The position numbers and the translations under genes are program-made. A DNA stretch of 64,000 nucleotides. It comes from Macrocystis pyrifera (Eukaryota; Sar; Phaeophyceae; Laminariales; Laminariaceae). Location: the NCBI GenBank assembly GCA_031763025.1, contig JASSKH010000016.1, forward strand, positions 5,876,054 through 5,940,053, written 5' to 3'. Positions 54,138 through 62,870 of this stretch are shown here, in pieces (positions within the stretch are counted from its first letter, which is position 1; each line of letters opens with the position of its first letter). Below the pieces are notes generated by a model. That model was not told where the DNA came from. It did not search any database and saw nothing but the letters and a program-made list of their open reading frames with translations.

Positions 54138-54632
54138 TCATTTGTTGCTTGTCTTAGTCATTTGACCATTGACCACGCATCCCTTTCGAGACGGAGCACC
54201 GTTCCTACTCCTAATAGAGACACCTCCAACAATTGTGTGCTCATGACGTTGTTTCCATATATTACACAGAAACTTTTTGCTAATCTTATCCCCTTCCCGT
54301 TTGGCCTCCTGTGGCCACCATCTATCTCCTAGGATAGCGATCGTTTTCTCGCTGCTATTCGTTGTATCAAACACCTCCATGTCACAATCGTCTATTTTCC
54401 TCATCTCCTCTTCGAACACATCCCGTTCTTTCTTGTATATTTCACATTCTTCTACTATGTGAGTTCTACTCTCTATTGCTTTGCCACACGGGCACATCTG
54501 TGCATATACTTCCTCCTCCTCCCGGCTACTGGTGTACCTCTTTGTTCTTTCTGGCAGGTCCAGGTCACCCACACGAAAGCGCAGTTTCAGGGTTTTCGCG
54601 AAGTCCATTGGGTCGTTCAAATACGTTTTCAT
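54138..54632 (-). pseudogene. LINE ORF2-like C-terminal part, second frame with Cys/His cluster
   Basis: Overlapping +1 frame of about 164 residues: KLRFRVGDLDLPERTKRY, then CPCGKAIESRTHIVEEC (C-x-C-x8-H-x4-C), a charged region, and GDRWWPQEAK. The 3' portion of the frame is the conserved terminal sequence repeated across the window. The frame change relative to the first part lies near a GAAAACG run and is shared with the 29-kb copy. Confidence 0.8.
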
Positions 54633-55243
54633 TCCTATCCCTAAGCTTAATCCCCCGTTTGTCTCTCAAGTGTTTCTCCGATTTCACCTCGTTTCTTAGC
54701 GCTGGCATTTCCCCTGTTTCTATCCTTTCTTCTACTTCTGCCTTGTACCTCCCAAACTTCCCGGCGAACATCATCTCTTCTTGGTTTCCCCCTATATCCT
54801 TCCATACTTTCTCAACTACGCCATCCCACCTTATTCCAGCTCGCCCTTTTGATACTTTCTCCCATACAGCTCTATCAACTATGGCTGGCAACCTCTTTTT
54901 TGGAATGTTCCTTACTTTATATTGCCAGTTCAACTTTCTCATGTCTCTATTTGTCTTGAGTGGGCGCATTCCGAGTTCTGCTCTCAATACTGTATTATTA
55001 GTCGTACTTGAGCATCTTAGGAGTTTTTTAGCTGCTGTCATTTGTACTGTTTCCAACTGTTTTATGAGTTTCGCGTTCCCTTCCCATACTTCTCCTGCAT
55101 ATTCTAGCTTTGGTACTATCACATTCATCAAGATACATCTCTTAATCCTAGTGTCAAGGTTCGGGTCTGTTAGGATCGCATCCATCTTGCCTACTTGTGC
55201 CTCACCCTTTCCTATTACTTTTGCTACATGTGTATCCCAAGAT

Positions 55244-55244
<1 letters not shown>
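54565..55244 (-). pseudogene. LINE ORF2-like C-terminal part, first frame
   Basis: After the C tract the frame reads KSWDTHVAKVIGKGEAQVGK, VPKLEYAGEVWEGNAK, TVQMTAAKKLLRCSS and RKLNWQYKVRNIPKK, the region after the RT catalytic domain in LINE proteins of the type with a C-terminal Cys/His cluster. It ends at a TGA about 54565, but the neighbouring frame continues the protein. The catalytic YADD part is missing through 5' truncation. No start codon applies; the polyproline lead-in in the open frame is the C tract. Confidence 0.8.
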
Positions 55245-55334
<90 letters not shown>

Positions 55335-55337
<3 letters not shown>

Positions 55338-55850
55338 TTCCGCAGTTCGCCCGTTTTCGCTGAAAAAAGCGCCCGGGGACGTTTACTAACCACCAGATCG
55401 ATTCCAAATAATATTGCCAAAACTAAATAATATACATTACGTAGCTCAAGTAATTGATTGTTTAGTTTAATCGACCCCAACACCAATTATTATGTACCAG
55501 GTATTCTAGTAGTAGTGTTGGAGCAGTGCGAATTATGTTTTTATTCTCAAGGATATGATATCGAACAGTAGCGTCAAACACAATAAATGACATCCCAGCG
55601 ATTGGTTGAATTCCTCAACTTAATTGACCTTGTAAAGGAGTGCTGTTCCGTTTTGGGGACAAACCAGTCACATTCCAAGTAGTTGGTCGCCAAAACAGGA
55701 CCGTAGTCCTCAAAAGGATCAACTCAGCCGCCAGCCATAAACAATTGTTTTGTCCAAAAACATGCTCTACACGTACCCCTATCGCAGCGCGCCTCTTTCG
55801 TTACTTACATCTTTAGCCCTCACGAAAAGGCCAAAATTCTTATGCCGTCG
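55335..55850. other. Intergenic, nothing recognised
   Basis: AT-rich sequence with one GTACCAGGTA at about 55495. No coding or repeat signal. Confidence 0.4.
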
Positions 55851-56325
55851 GATTTTCAGTCAGCCCAAAACAAATTTCAGCACGTTCGCATGAGCTTTTT
55901 GCCCCGGAAACGTTGGAAATTGATCGTTCTCTTCCCAGAATGTGTCGGATCTCTCTCCAAGACCTATTTCGGGGTGCTTCCCGATTCTCAAGGGGCCCGG
56001 TTGCAAGAAATCACCGTCGGCACTTTTTCGACCCAACTGGGTCAAACACGATCCAAATCCCAGATCGGATAGGAAAAAACGTATTTTTCGATCCGATCCC
56101 CAATCGCAATAACATTCACCCTATTTTGATTGAGAAAGTTTCGCAAGTACTTATTTGCAACGGGCCCCTCGAGAAGCGGGAAACGCCCTCACTCAGACAG
56201 ATCTTGGAGAGAGATCCGACACGTTCTGAAGCGAGGAAGACCAACTTCCAACATTTCCGGGAAAAAAGCTCGTGCGAACGTGCTGAAAGTTGCTTTTCAA
56301 CTCACTGCGGATCCGACGGCGTAAG
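55851..56325. mobile_element. Foldback element with GTCGGAT termini
   Basis: GCCGTCGGATTTTCAGTCAG at the left is mirrored by GCGGATCCGACGGC at the right. Inside, ACGTTCGCATGAGCTTTTTG (left) and AAAAAAGCTCGTGCGAACGT (right), and AGATCTTGGAGAGAGATCCG versus its complement, are also inverted. About 470 bp, non-coding. Confidence 0.7.
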
Positions 56326-56670
56326 AATTGGCCTACTGTAACTCCATCCTTTTTACATCTTCATTCTGAGACTATTCCCAGGGTGGCGGTCGAGTCAAAT
56401 CAAGTTTAGCTCTTTTACTTAGGGTAGTATTGCACTTTTGCAGAAACGTTCATCTGAGTCTAAGTCCAAGTTAATTGTCCCCGAAACGGCACTGCAGTCT
56501 TGAATGTATGTTTATTCCTTTCCACCGCGAGGTGTTTACCACCTATTCGAGAAAATGGTTGAGGTGCACTGTGTACGAGGTGAAGGGAACGACGCTAGGT
56601 AACCAATGGTTGATTGGGTCTGATATGATTGGCTTAGGGTTCGTGTTCGGGTTAGGATTTATATTCGTCT

Positions 56671-57443
56671 TCAGGGTGTGTCTAAACAGAATCGAAATCG
56701 AAAATCGAAAATCGAATTGACAATAAACAAGGCACTGATTGGTCCCTGGTCAAAACACGCTCCCCTTCGTTCCTTAGGTTCCGAAAAAATGAACGATTTA
56801 CAACCCAATGCCAAAATAAAAAAGTTGACGGCTGGGAATCGAAAAGGAAATCGAAAGCACGAACAGCAACAATTCAGCTCGTCCTACTGGTCAGCGCAGC
56901 CACGTCAAAATATCACATCAGGACCACCGTACACAGCATCCAACCCACAGCTAGCACGGCAACACAGCCGCACAGACCCCCAGAAAACAGCCAGCAGGCG
57001 AACCACAATACCAGCCCCGACAGTCTCGGGCCTTTGTTTCCCGGCGTTCGAGCCCGAGCGAACATAGTTTGAGGAAAATTCAGGATGATACACTCGACAA
57101 CGAGGTCGGAAGTTCATTCTCAGTATAACTTCAAGTTTGATCTCGGGGCGTCAACGTTGGACGCGCCACCACCTCCATGGGAGGCCCAATGACCTCCCGG
57201 AATCGAATTGCCGTCGCGCTGGCCTGCTTGTGTGGTGGATCTGTGTTACCGAGCGCTACTTGTAGATTGCCGGCATGTGTACACAGATGCGAACGGCCTA
57301 GCAGGTTGTGCTCTCCGTTGCTTTTCGCCTGGATTTCTATTTTCACTTTTCGATTCTGGTTGGACACCTCGGCAAATTTTTATCGAAATCGAAATTAATT
57401 CGATTTTCGATTGAGCTTTTCGCTTCTGTTTAGACACACCCTC
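56671..57443. mobile_element. 773-bp TIR element (CAGGGTGTGTCTAAACAG)
   Basis: TIRs of 18 or more bases: CAGGGTGTGTCTAAACAGAA at the left and TTCTGTTTAGACACACCCTC at the right. It interrupts a TGATTGGGTCTGAT ... GTGACCCTCA repeat that is intact at about 57860-57960. No transposase is seen; internal frames are not conserved domains. CAGGG termini resemble hAT-type MITEs. Confidence 0.75.
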
Positions 57444-58017
57444 AGTGACCCTCATTTTTTTTCTCGAATAAGTGGTAAGGTCTCCTGTTTCAACTAAATA
57501 TTTGACAAAATAGTTGAGGGTTTGCTGCTGACTCTGTACGAAACGAATACTCCAACGCGGTACAAACTGACCCGAATCTAACATTGTTACAATGAAAGGT
57601 TTAAGGATTCTTCACCTCGAGCTATACATAGCAGTTTACGTCAACTAGACCTATAGCAGTAGCGGCGAAAATGTGGTAAGCTCTATTTCAGCACGAAGGG
57701 TTACAAACTTTAATATTAGTATTATTTTTGCCATCCGACAATGTGCAGCATGAGCTTCAAGCTTCAACGTTGATCACTCAAAACATTCCTGAAATGCCTT
57801 GTTCGAGAAAAAGGTTGAGGTAACCTGTGTGGGAGACCAAAAGGGGCTCATGCTAACAACATGGTTGATTGGGTCTGATTGCCTTGGGGCTAGGTTAGGG
57901 TTGGATATATTCGTCTCGTGCATCCTGCACAGTCGGTGACCCTCAACTGGTATTTTCTTGACAAAGTGGTAGGCCCCCCTCCCCTGCAATAAGAAAGCCA
58001 AACCCTGACCACTAGAA
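57444..58017. other. Intergenic with second copy of the 49.7/56.6-kb repeat
   Basis: 57840-57990 matches 56600-56670 plus 57444-57480, representing the uninterrupted form. Nothing else is recognised. Confidence 0.45.
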
Positions 58018-58565
58018 AATACTGTAGTGTTCTGGCTCTCTGCCGTGGATCATATAATGTAAGTATTGGATTGGATGAGGCCTCCTGCGCCGGGCAGGAG
58101 GTCCCGTCCGGTATTTCCCCCCGCGCCGAGTAAAGTGGCGAATCACAAACTCTGCGCGGGGTTAGTACCTGTAAATGATCTGGGTATACAAGCCCAAGAA
58201 TACTAACCCTACTGCCGGGTGGGTGGGATGGTCTCAAGAAATGGCGCGACCAACTCTACTCCCGAGGTTTCGGGAGCGAAAGGAAGAAGTGACCTCGCTT
58301 CGATACAAATTCCGAGACATTTCGATATAATCAATGGTTCCATTATTTGTGCCAAATGTGAGTCCATGGATTGGATCTCCATTTTACTGTAGTATTCTGG
58401 CTCTCTGCCGTGGATCATTTAATGTAAGTATTGGATTGGATTAGGCCTCCTGCGCCGGCGTATGGTCCCGCCCATACTTCGTTACGCCATCTTTCAGATT
58501 GCCTTTGTTATGTTGACCGCTGGTCCGGGGCAGAACTGTCTCACCCAAACTTTGATCCCCTGACC

Positions 58566-59285
58566 TCAGTCCTTACCCGTACACGCCGCAAAGTCCTTTC
58601 TGAACTCCGGCGACAACGGTAGCTCGCTAGCGTCCGCGTAGCTCTGGCCACGTTTCTTCTTGCTACCCGGCACTTGTCCGCTCGAGGTAGCCCCGATGTA
58701 GTACTTCGCAACTGACTCTGTCTTCCAGCCACCAATTTTCATGATCTCGTCCACCGCCGTCCCGGCGAGGGATTTGCTGAGCGAGCCTCCCACTCGAAAG
58801 GAGTGCATCGTGAAGTGGTTCGGCAGGTCTGCCATTCGCAGATAGCTTTGCAGGTTCGCCGTCATACGGGCCGCGGATAGAGAGAGGCGGCCCCGGCCCC
58901 CTTCTGCCGTAGCAACGGGGAAAAGGTGCCCAGTGCTTAAGTCCCAACCAATCCGCTGGGCGGCTGAGATGTACGCCGTAACTGCCCGAAAGGCGCAAAT
59001 CGCCGGGCAATCCCGGTCCGCTAACACTACCACTGCCTCACTCGAGGCCCGCAGCGTCTTCCCAAACTGGAAGTTGAAGATCAAACCCTTAGACGCTGGG
59101 AGCCTCAAGACGTGTGAACCCATGGTAAAGGAAAGATCGTGACCCCTACGCATCGAATAGAAAGCCAAGAATACAAGGCGGTATCTCGAGTCAGCGAAAT
59201 ACGCTCGGCCAGAGAGCTGGCCACCTGAGCGCGCAACCGCATGTCGTTTAGCAGATCTATGAGCATATGTTCCAGCATCGGCGCG
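58566..59285 (-). CDS. Tyrosine recombinase (C-terminal catalytic part)
   Basis: Reading from about 59285, the frame gives AGTYAHRSAKRHAVARSGGQ, SRYRLVFLAFYSMRRGHDL (catalytic Arg I), TMHSFRVGGSLSKSLAG (H-x-x-R) and GGWKTESVAKYYIG (Trp in place of the second His, then the Tyr nucleophile), ending in a Lys-rich tail. This enzyme integrates the circular cDNA in place of an integrase. Upstream, a different frame (59374-59700) carries a probable N-terminal arm (RCWLTATPDDVFNVLCFLD ... GKRYAAESIRKGFVSKLKI). The two are separated by about 90 bases: either a small intron or a frameshift. Confidence 0.8.
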   Translation of the reverse strand, partial: RADAGTYAHRSAKRHAVARSGGQLSGRAYFADSRYRLVFLAFYSMRRGHDLSFTMGSHVLRLPASKGLIFNFQFGKTLRASSEAVVVLADRDCPAICAFRAVTAYISAAQRIGWDLSTGHLFPVATAEGGRGRLSLSAARMTANLQSYLRMADLPNHFTMHSFRVGGSLSKSLAGTAVDEIMKIGGWKTESVAKYYIGATSSGQVPGSKKKRGQSYADASELPLSPEFRKDFAACTGKD

Positions 59286-59373
59286 GCCTGATTGACCTGA
59301 ACCCCGACCTGCTTCTGTTCCTCAGATACGAAGGTAAGGTGCGAATCTACCAACGGGCTCGAGCACGGATTTC

Positions 59374-59720
59374 CTACCCGGCGGACGCCTCTCCCTGCCC
59401 GCTTTCTTTCATCGCTATTTTCAGCTTCGACACAAAACCTTTTCGAATAGATTCGGCCGCGTACCGTTTACCACACGAAGACCCCGTCAGGCACGCATCG
59501 TCGCCCGCGCGGCCCACCCCGGGGCAAGACGCTTCGTGCACCATCTTGGAGCCTTTTCCTTGCGTGTCAAGGAAGCAGAGGACATTAAAAACATCGTCTG
59601 GGGTAGCTGTTAGCCAACACCGGGACCCCGCCGAAACCACGAGCACAAACGCGTCAAACTCATCGGTCACCCTGCTTTTTCGGACTTGCCCGGGACGCCG
59701 CCAGCACGTGGTGTCGACGT
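59374..59720 (-). CDS. Probable N-terminal arm of the tyrosine recombinase
   Basis: Within the minus frame 59374-60252 only the last 110 residues look like protein: TDEFDAFVLVVSAGSRCW, TPDDVFNVLCFLDTQGKG, a Cys pair, and SCGKRYAAESIRKGFVSKLK, which fits the SAM-like DNA-binding arm of YR enzymes. It ends GCCGG-GTAGGA, a possible donor. The phase does not match the best acceptor exactly, so a frameshift remains possible. The upstream part of the frame is low-complexity shadow of the RNase H end. Confidence 0.6.
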
Positions 59721-60086
59721 GCTTGCATCGTATCAACATCCACCACCACAGGCACCCGCTCCGGATACCGCGGGGCCGGCAATGGTCGAGCCGGCTGAGC
59801 GCCGCACTTCCAGCAGAAATTAAACTGTGCAACGTTTTCTTCATGACACGTCGAGCAAAACGCAAACCGAACCAAGTCCCCGGCCGTTGCCGCCCGACCG
59901 AGAGGTGGCCCACCCTGAAAGTGACTCCCGCCCGTGCGGTTCTGTGTGAACGAGGACACCAAAGAAAAAGGGGGGGAAGGTAAGCCTCGGTGAGCGCTCG
60001 ACGACGCCCGAAACAACGAAATATATTCACGCTACTATGGCATGGCCGCTCGCCCCCGCGCGATAGTAGCTGGAACTTGGGCCCCG

Positions 60087-61124
60087 TCACCTTTTGGTGC
60101 GGAAGTCTAAAGCGTATGCTATCATCCTCCAGCGCGGGTACCGCCAATTTTTGAGTCCACCATCTGGGCTGGGCCACTGAAAGCACCCTTCTGCCGCCAC
60201 CGCGGCCACCTCGACCGACCTCACTGCGGCTAGCTGCACCAAAGGGAACCAATAAGCCTTAACATCCGGCAAAAGGACCACTGCGCGGGCTTCGAATTCC
60301 GCCAAATGTTGCACAATGTGGCCTGCCATGATCGGGGGTGGGAAACAAAACCCGAAAGCCGAGACCCTGGCACCCGGAACGAGGGAAACGTCGTGCGCGA
60401 ACACGTCGGTCCCCGCCGAACCCGCACAGTCGTACTGAGAGAAAAAGGGCAGTGCCTCCCCAGTCAATGGGGAGCACAGCACCGACGCCGTGCATGCCAT
60501 GAGGTCGACGTTAAAGGGGCCCATAGCGTCCCAGACCGCTTGGAACGACGCCGGCGCTATACGGATGATGGCGCCTCGTGACGGCCGCGAAATGGCATCT
60601 GCGACCTCGTTTTCTGCCGCCGGAATCCACTTCAACGATAGCATGAATCCATACGCCACTTGCAACTCGAACAACCGCACCAGTAGCGCGTGCGTCTCGC
60701 GGTTCTTCGCGCGACCACGGTTAAAGGCACCCACCACTGACTGGTTGTCCACGTCTATGAGTACCTGCGCTCGCCGCAACACGTCTGTGTGTCGCGTGCA
60801 GAATTGCCGCAGGAGATGGTAGAGGGCATACATCTCCTTCTGGTTGATATGCTTGGACAACCAATCCGGTGGGAACACCCCCCCCGCGGGGAAGGTGCCC
60901 GAGGCTGTGTTCACAACCCCCCCCCATGCGACAGATGATGCATCCGACGATCCTTTCGTCAAGGCCGCCACGAAGTGTTGCGCCCGCTGCCACGGCCCCT
61001 CTTGCGAGGTAGCCGACAAATTAAGCCACAGCTGGAATTCGCCTAGGAGGTCGGCCCTAGAATCTTGCGTAAGGTCGACCATGCACAGTGCGGACTTCTC
61101 CAGCTCCGTGAGCACAACGAACAT
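60087..61124 (-). CDS. RNase H and methyltransferase-like region of the DIRS-type element
   Basis: In frame with the RT after one stop. RNase H features: NQKEMYALYHLLR (Glu), VLIDVDNQSVVGAFNRG (Asp) and ENEVADAISR (final Asp). Downstream, GPFNVDLMACTASV, FFSQYDCAGSAGTDVFAHDV and FGFCFPPPIMAGHIV resemble the Dam-methyltransferase-like region that follows RNase H in DIRS elements. The role of that region in transposition is not established. The first methionine is not meaningful if readthrough occurs. Confidence 0.8.
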   Translation of the reverse strand: MFVVLTELEKSALCMVDLTQDSRADLLGEFQLWLNLSATSQEGPWQRAQHFVAALTKGSSDASSVAWGGVVNTASGTFPAGGVFPPDWLSKHINQKEMYALYHLLRQFCTRHTDVLRRAQVLIDVDNQSVVGAFNRGRAKNRETHALLVRLFELQVAYGFMLSLKWIPAAENEVADAISRPSRGAIIRIAPASFQAVWDAMGPFNVDLMACTASVLCSPLTGEALPFFSQYDCAGSAGTDVFAHDVSLVPGARVSAFGFCFPPPIMAGHIVQHLAEFEARAVVLLPDVKAYWFPLVQLAAVRSVEVAAVAAEGCFQWPSPDGGLKNWRYPRWRMIAYALDFRTKR

Positions 61125-61133
61125 AGCATGTGT

Positions 61134-62384
61134 CTACAGCGATGCCGGCTGAATCGCCACCGACATGCTCATGCACTTGCCCGCGATACGCTGCAGCGTA
61201 CGGACGGACAGGCCACCCGCGTCTAGGGCTGCGCGCAGCAGCTGCTGCAGCTTATCTAACTTATCTCGAGGAACCCGGAAGGGAGTGGTGTCCGAGTCGC
61301 ACAACATCCCTAGATATTGCTGCAGCCTAGTCGGCCGGAAGTCGCACTTCTTGGCCGACAGGAACTGACCACACAGGAACGACACCAGCATCGCCACGTG
61401 TGTGGCCTCCCCGGCTGCGAGCCATTGTTCCCGCGCCGTCTGCCCGTGGGAGGTGCGGAAATTACTCAACCACGAGTCGTCGAGGTATGCTAAGGCCAGG
61501 ATCCCTTTGGAACGAAGACAGGATGCTTTCGCCTCGCTAAGGGTATGGTAGCACCATGGACTTAAACTGAATCCGAAAGGCAAGACGCACCAGCAATAAT
61601 CAATGCCACCGTACGAGAAGCCAAAGAGCGGCCAAGCGGAGGGGCGCAAAAGGATGTGGTGAAAGGCGGATCGGTCATCCAGCGAAGTCATATAACAACC
61701 TTTCGAAGCGACGCTGGCCACCCGCGCCACCGTATCTATCGAAAAATGGATCTTCTTGCACCGCTTATTTAACGGTCTCGCGTCGTAAATGAAGCACGGT
61801 TTCGTCTCCTCAACCAGTAATGCCATGACTAAGCGGGGCCGCGGCGGCCCACCGGGGGCGCGGACGTCCGCCCATTTGTCAACGCACCCCCGATCCACGA
61901 GGGCTCGTACCTCGTCGTCCACAAACCTGGTGAACCGTGGCGGGATACGGTTGTGGAACACCGCTCCGGGAAAACGGGCGACGTCATACGGACTGGCGCT
62001 CGACGGACCCCGATATTCCCTCAGGAGAAGATCGTGGAGATCCATTCCGTCGCGTATATACGCCACCAGCGTGTCTCGAACCGGGTGCCCGTCGAGGATG
62101 ATGTCGTGCCAGAAGCCTACGTGCCGGAGCACGAACCCCGGCACAAAGTGGTTCCCGTCCCCCCCCGCATTCCATATCGGAGCGTCCCACGGCATACGCC
62201 GTAGGCGACCATGCAAGGGGTCACGAATGACGTCCGCCACGGACGGCCACACTCCCGAGGCGGGCAGGGCCCCCGTGCGCGCCCACTCGCACTCGTCGGT
62301 ATCCAAGGGGGGCGTGGGGAGGAGGACGGACCGCACATGTTCGTGGCGTCGATCGAGGCGACGGAGCCATCCGTCGGCGACCAC
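61134..62384 (-). CDS. Reverse transcriptase of the DIRS-type element
   Basis: About 416 codons. Landmarks: KPCFIYDARPLNKRCKK (fingers), CYMTSLDDRSAFHHILL (D of motif A), VLPFGFSLSPWCYHTL (motif B), ALAYLDDSWLS (catalytic YLDD, motif C), FLSAKKCDFRPTRLQQYLG (motifs D/E). The upstream 150 residues are the linker typical of these elements. The frame ends at an amber TAG (61134-61136), after which the same frame continues directly into the RNase H part, so the two were once, or are still by readthrough, one polyprotein. The start is uncertain; ATG/GTG choices near 62384 are possible. Confidence 0.85.
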   Translation of the reverse strand: MVADGWLRRLDRRHEHVRSVLLPTPPLDTDECEWARTGALPASGVWPSVADVIRDPLHGRLRRMPWDAPIWNAGGDGNHFVPGFVLRHVGFWHDIILDGHPVRDTLVAYIRDGMDLHDLLLREYRGPSSASPYDVARFPGAVFHNRIPPRFTRFVDDEVRALVDRGCVDKWADVRAPGGPPRPRLVMALLVEETKPCFIYDARPLNKRCKKIHFSIDTVARVASVASKGCYMTSLDDRSAFHHILLRPSAWPLFGFSYGGIDYCWCVLPFGFSLSPWCYHTLSEAKASCLRSKGILALAYLDDSWLSNFRTSHGQTAREQWLAAGEATHVAMLVSFLCGQFLSAKKCDFRPTRLQQYLGMLCDSDTTPFRVPRDKLDKLQQLLRAALDAGGLSVRTLQRIAGKCMSMSVAIQPASL

Positions 62385-62870
62385 CTACAGCGCGCCGTGG
62401 GGGAAAGGAGGTGAGGATACTGTTGTAACATCGCGTCGTACGTTAATTCGTATATAGTTTGGGATCAATGAGGCCTCCTGCTGCGACCAGCCGGAGACTC
62501 TCACCCAGGGTTACTACTCCCGCGTTGGTTGTCTGGCAATCAACGCGGCACCTCGTCGCAGAGAGTAGGTACCCCGGTAAAAGAAACACTAACAAAACTG
62601 ATGTCGTTGTCGACGGTACACCTCGCTACCAACGATGGGCGGGCGGGATGGTCTGTTTTTTCCTAGCCCCTTTCTACTTTGTCGTGCTGTTGTAGAGCTG
62701 CGATATCGCTCACGGAGTGATACTCAATCACTGTCTCCCCATACAACAAGGAGGCTTTCCCGAAAAGGGATCCACCCTGCTGGCGTCCCCTCTTTTCTGG
62801 TCCAGATTACTGTTGTAACATCGCGTGGTACGTTAATTCGTATATAGTTTGGGATCAATGAGGCCTCTCT

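Larger units (their letters stand above)
54088..55334 (-). mobile_element. Poly(C) LINE, best copy, flanked by poly(G) on both sides
   Basis: On the plus strand about 45 G (54088-54132) precede the element's 3' end and about 90 G (55245-55334) abut its truncated 5' end. In element orientation: C run, RT-thumb-like coding region, Cys/His region, 3' end ACAAATGAGTACG, C run. 5' truncation begins at KSWDTHVAKVIGK. There is no A tail. Confidence 0.85.
58018..62870 (-). mobile_element. Tyrosine-recombinase (DIRS-type) retroelement
   Basis: About 4.9 kb on the minus strand with RT, RNase H plus methyltransferase-like region, then YR at the 3' side. Instead of long LTRs there are two pairs of short direct repeats: 62420-62490 with 62812-62870, and 58018-58095 with 58386-58465. 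All four contain ATGAGGCCTC followed closely by TGCTGCG or TGCGCCGG. No gag frame is evident in the 400 bp before the RT. The RT and RH frames are long and open, so the insertion is fairly young. Confidence 0.8.

Noticed and set aside
54362..55363. 333-residue plus-strand frame, the longest in that region
   Set aside because: It is the antisense of the minus-strand LINE coding region; the similar frame at 28677-29261 is the antisense of the other copy.
59267..59983. 238-residue plus-strand frame
   Set aside because: Antisense to the recombinase arm; no domain on this strand.
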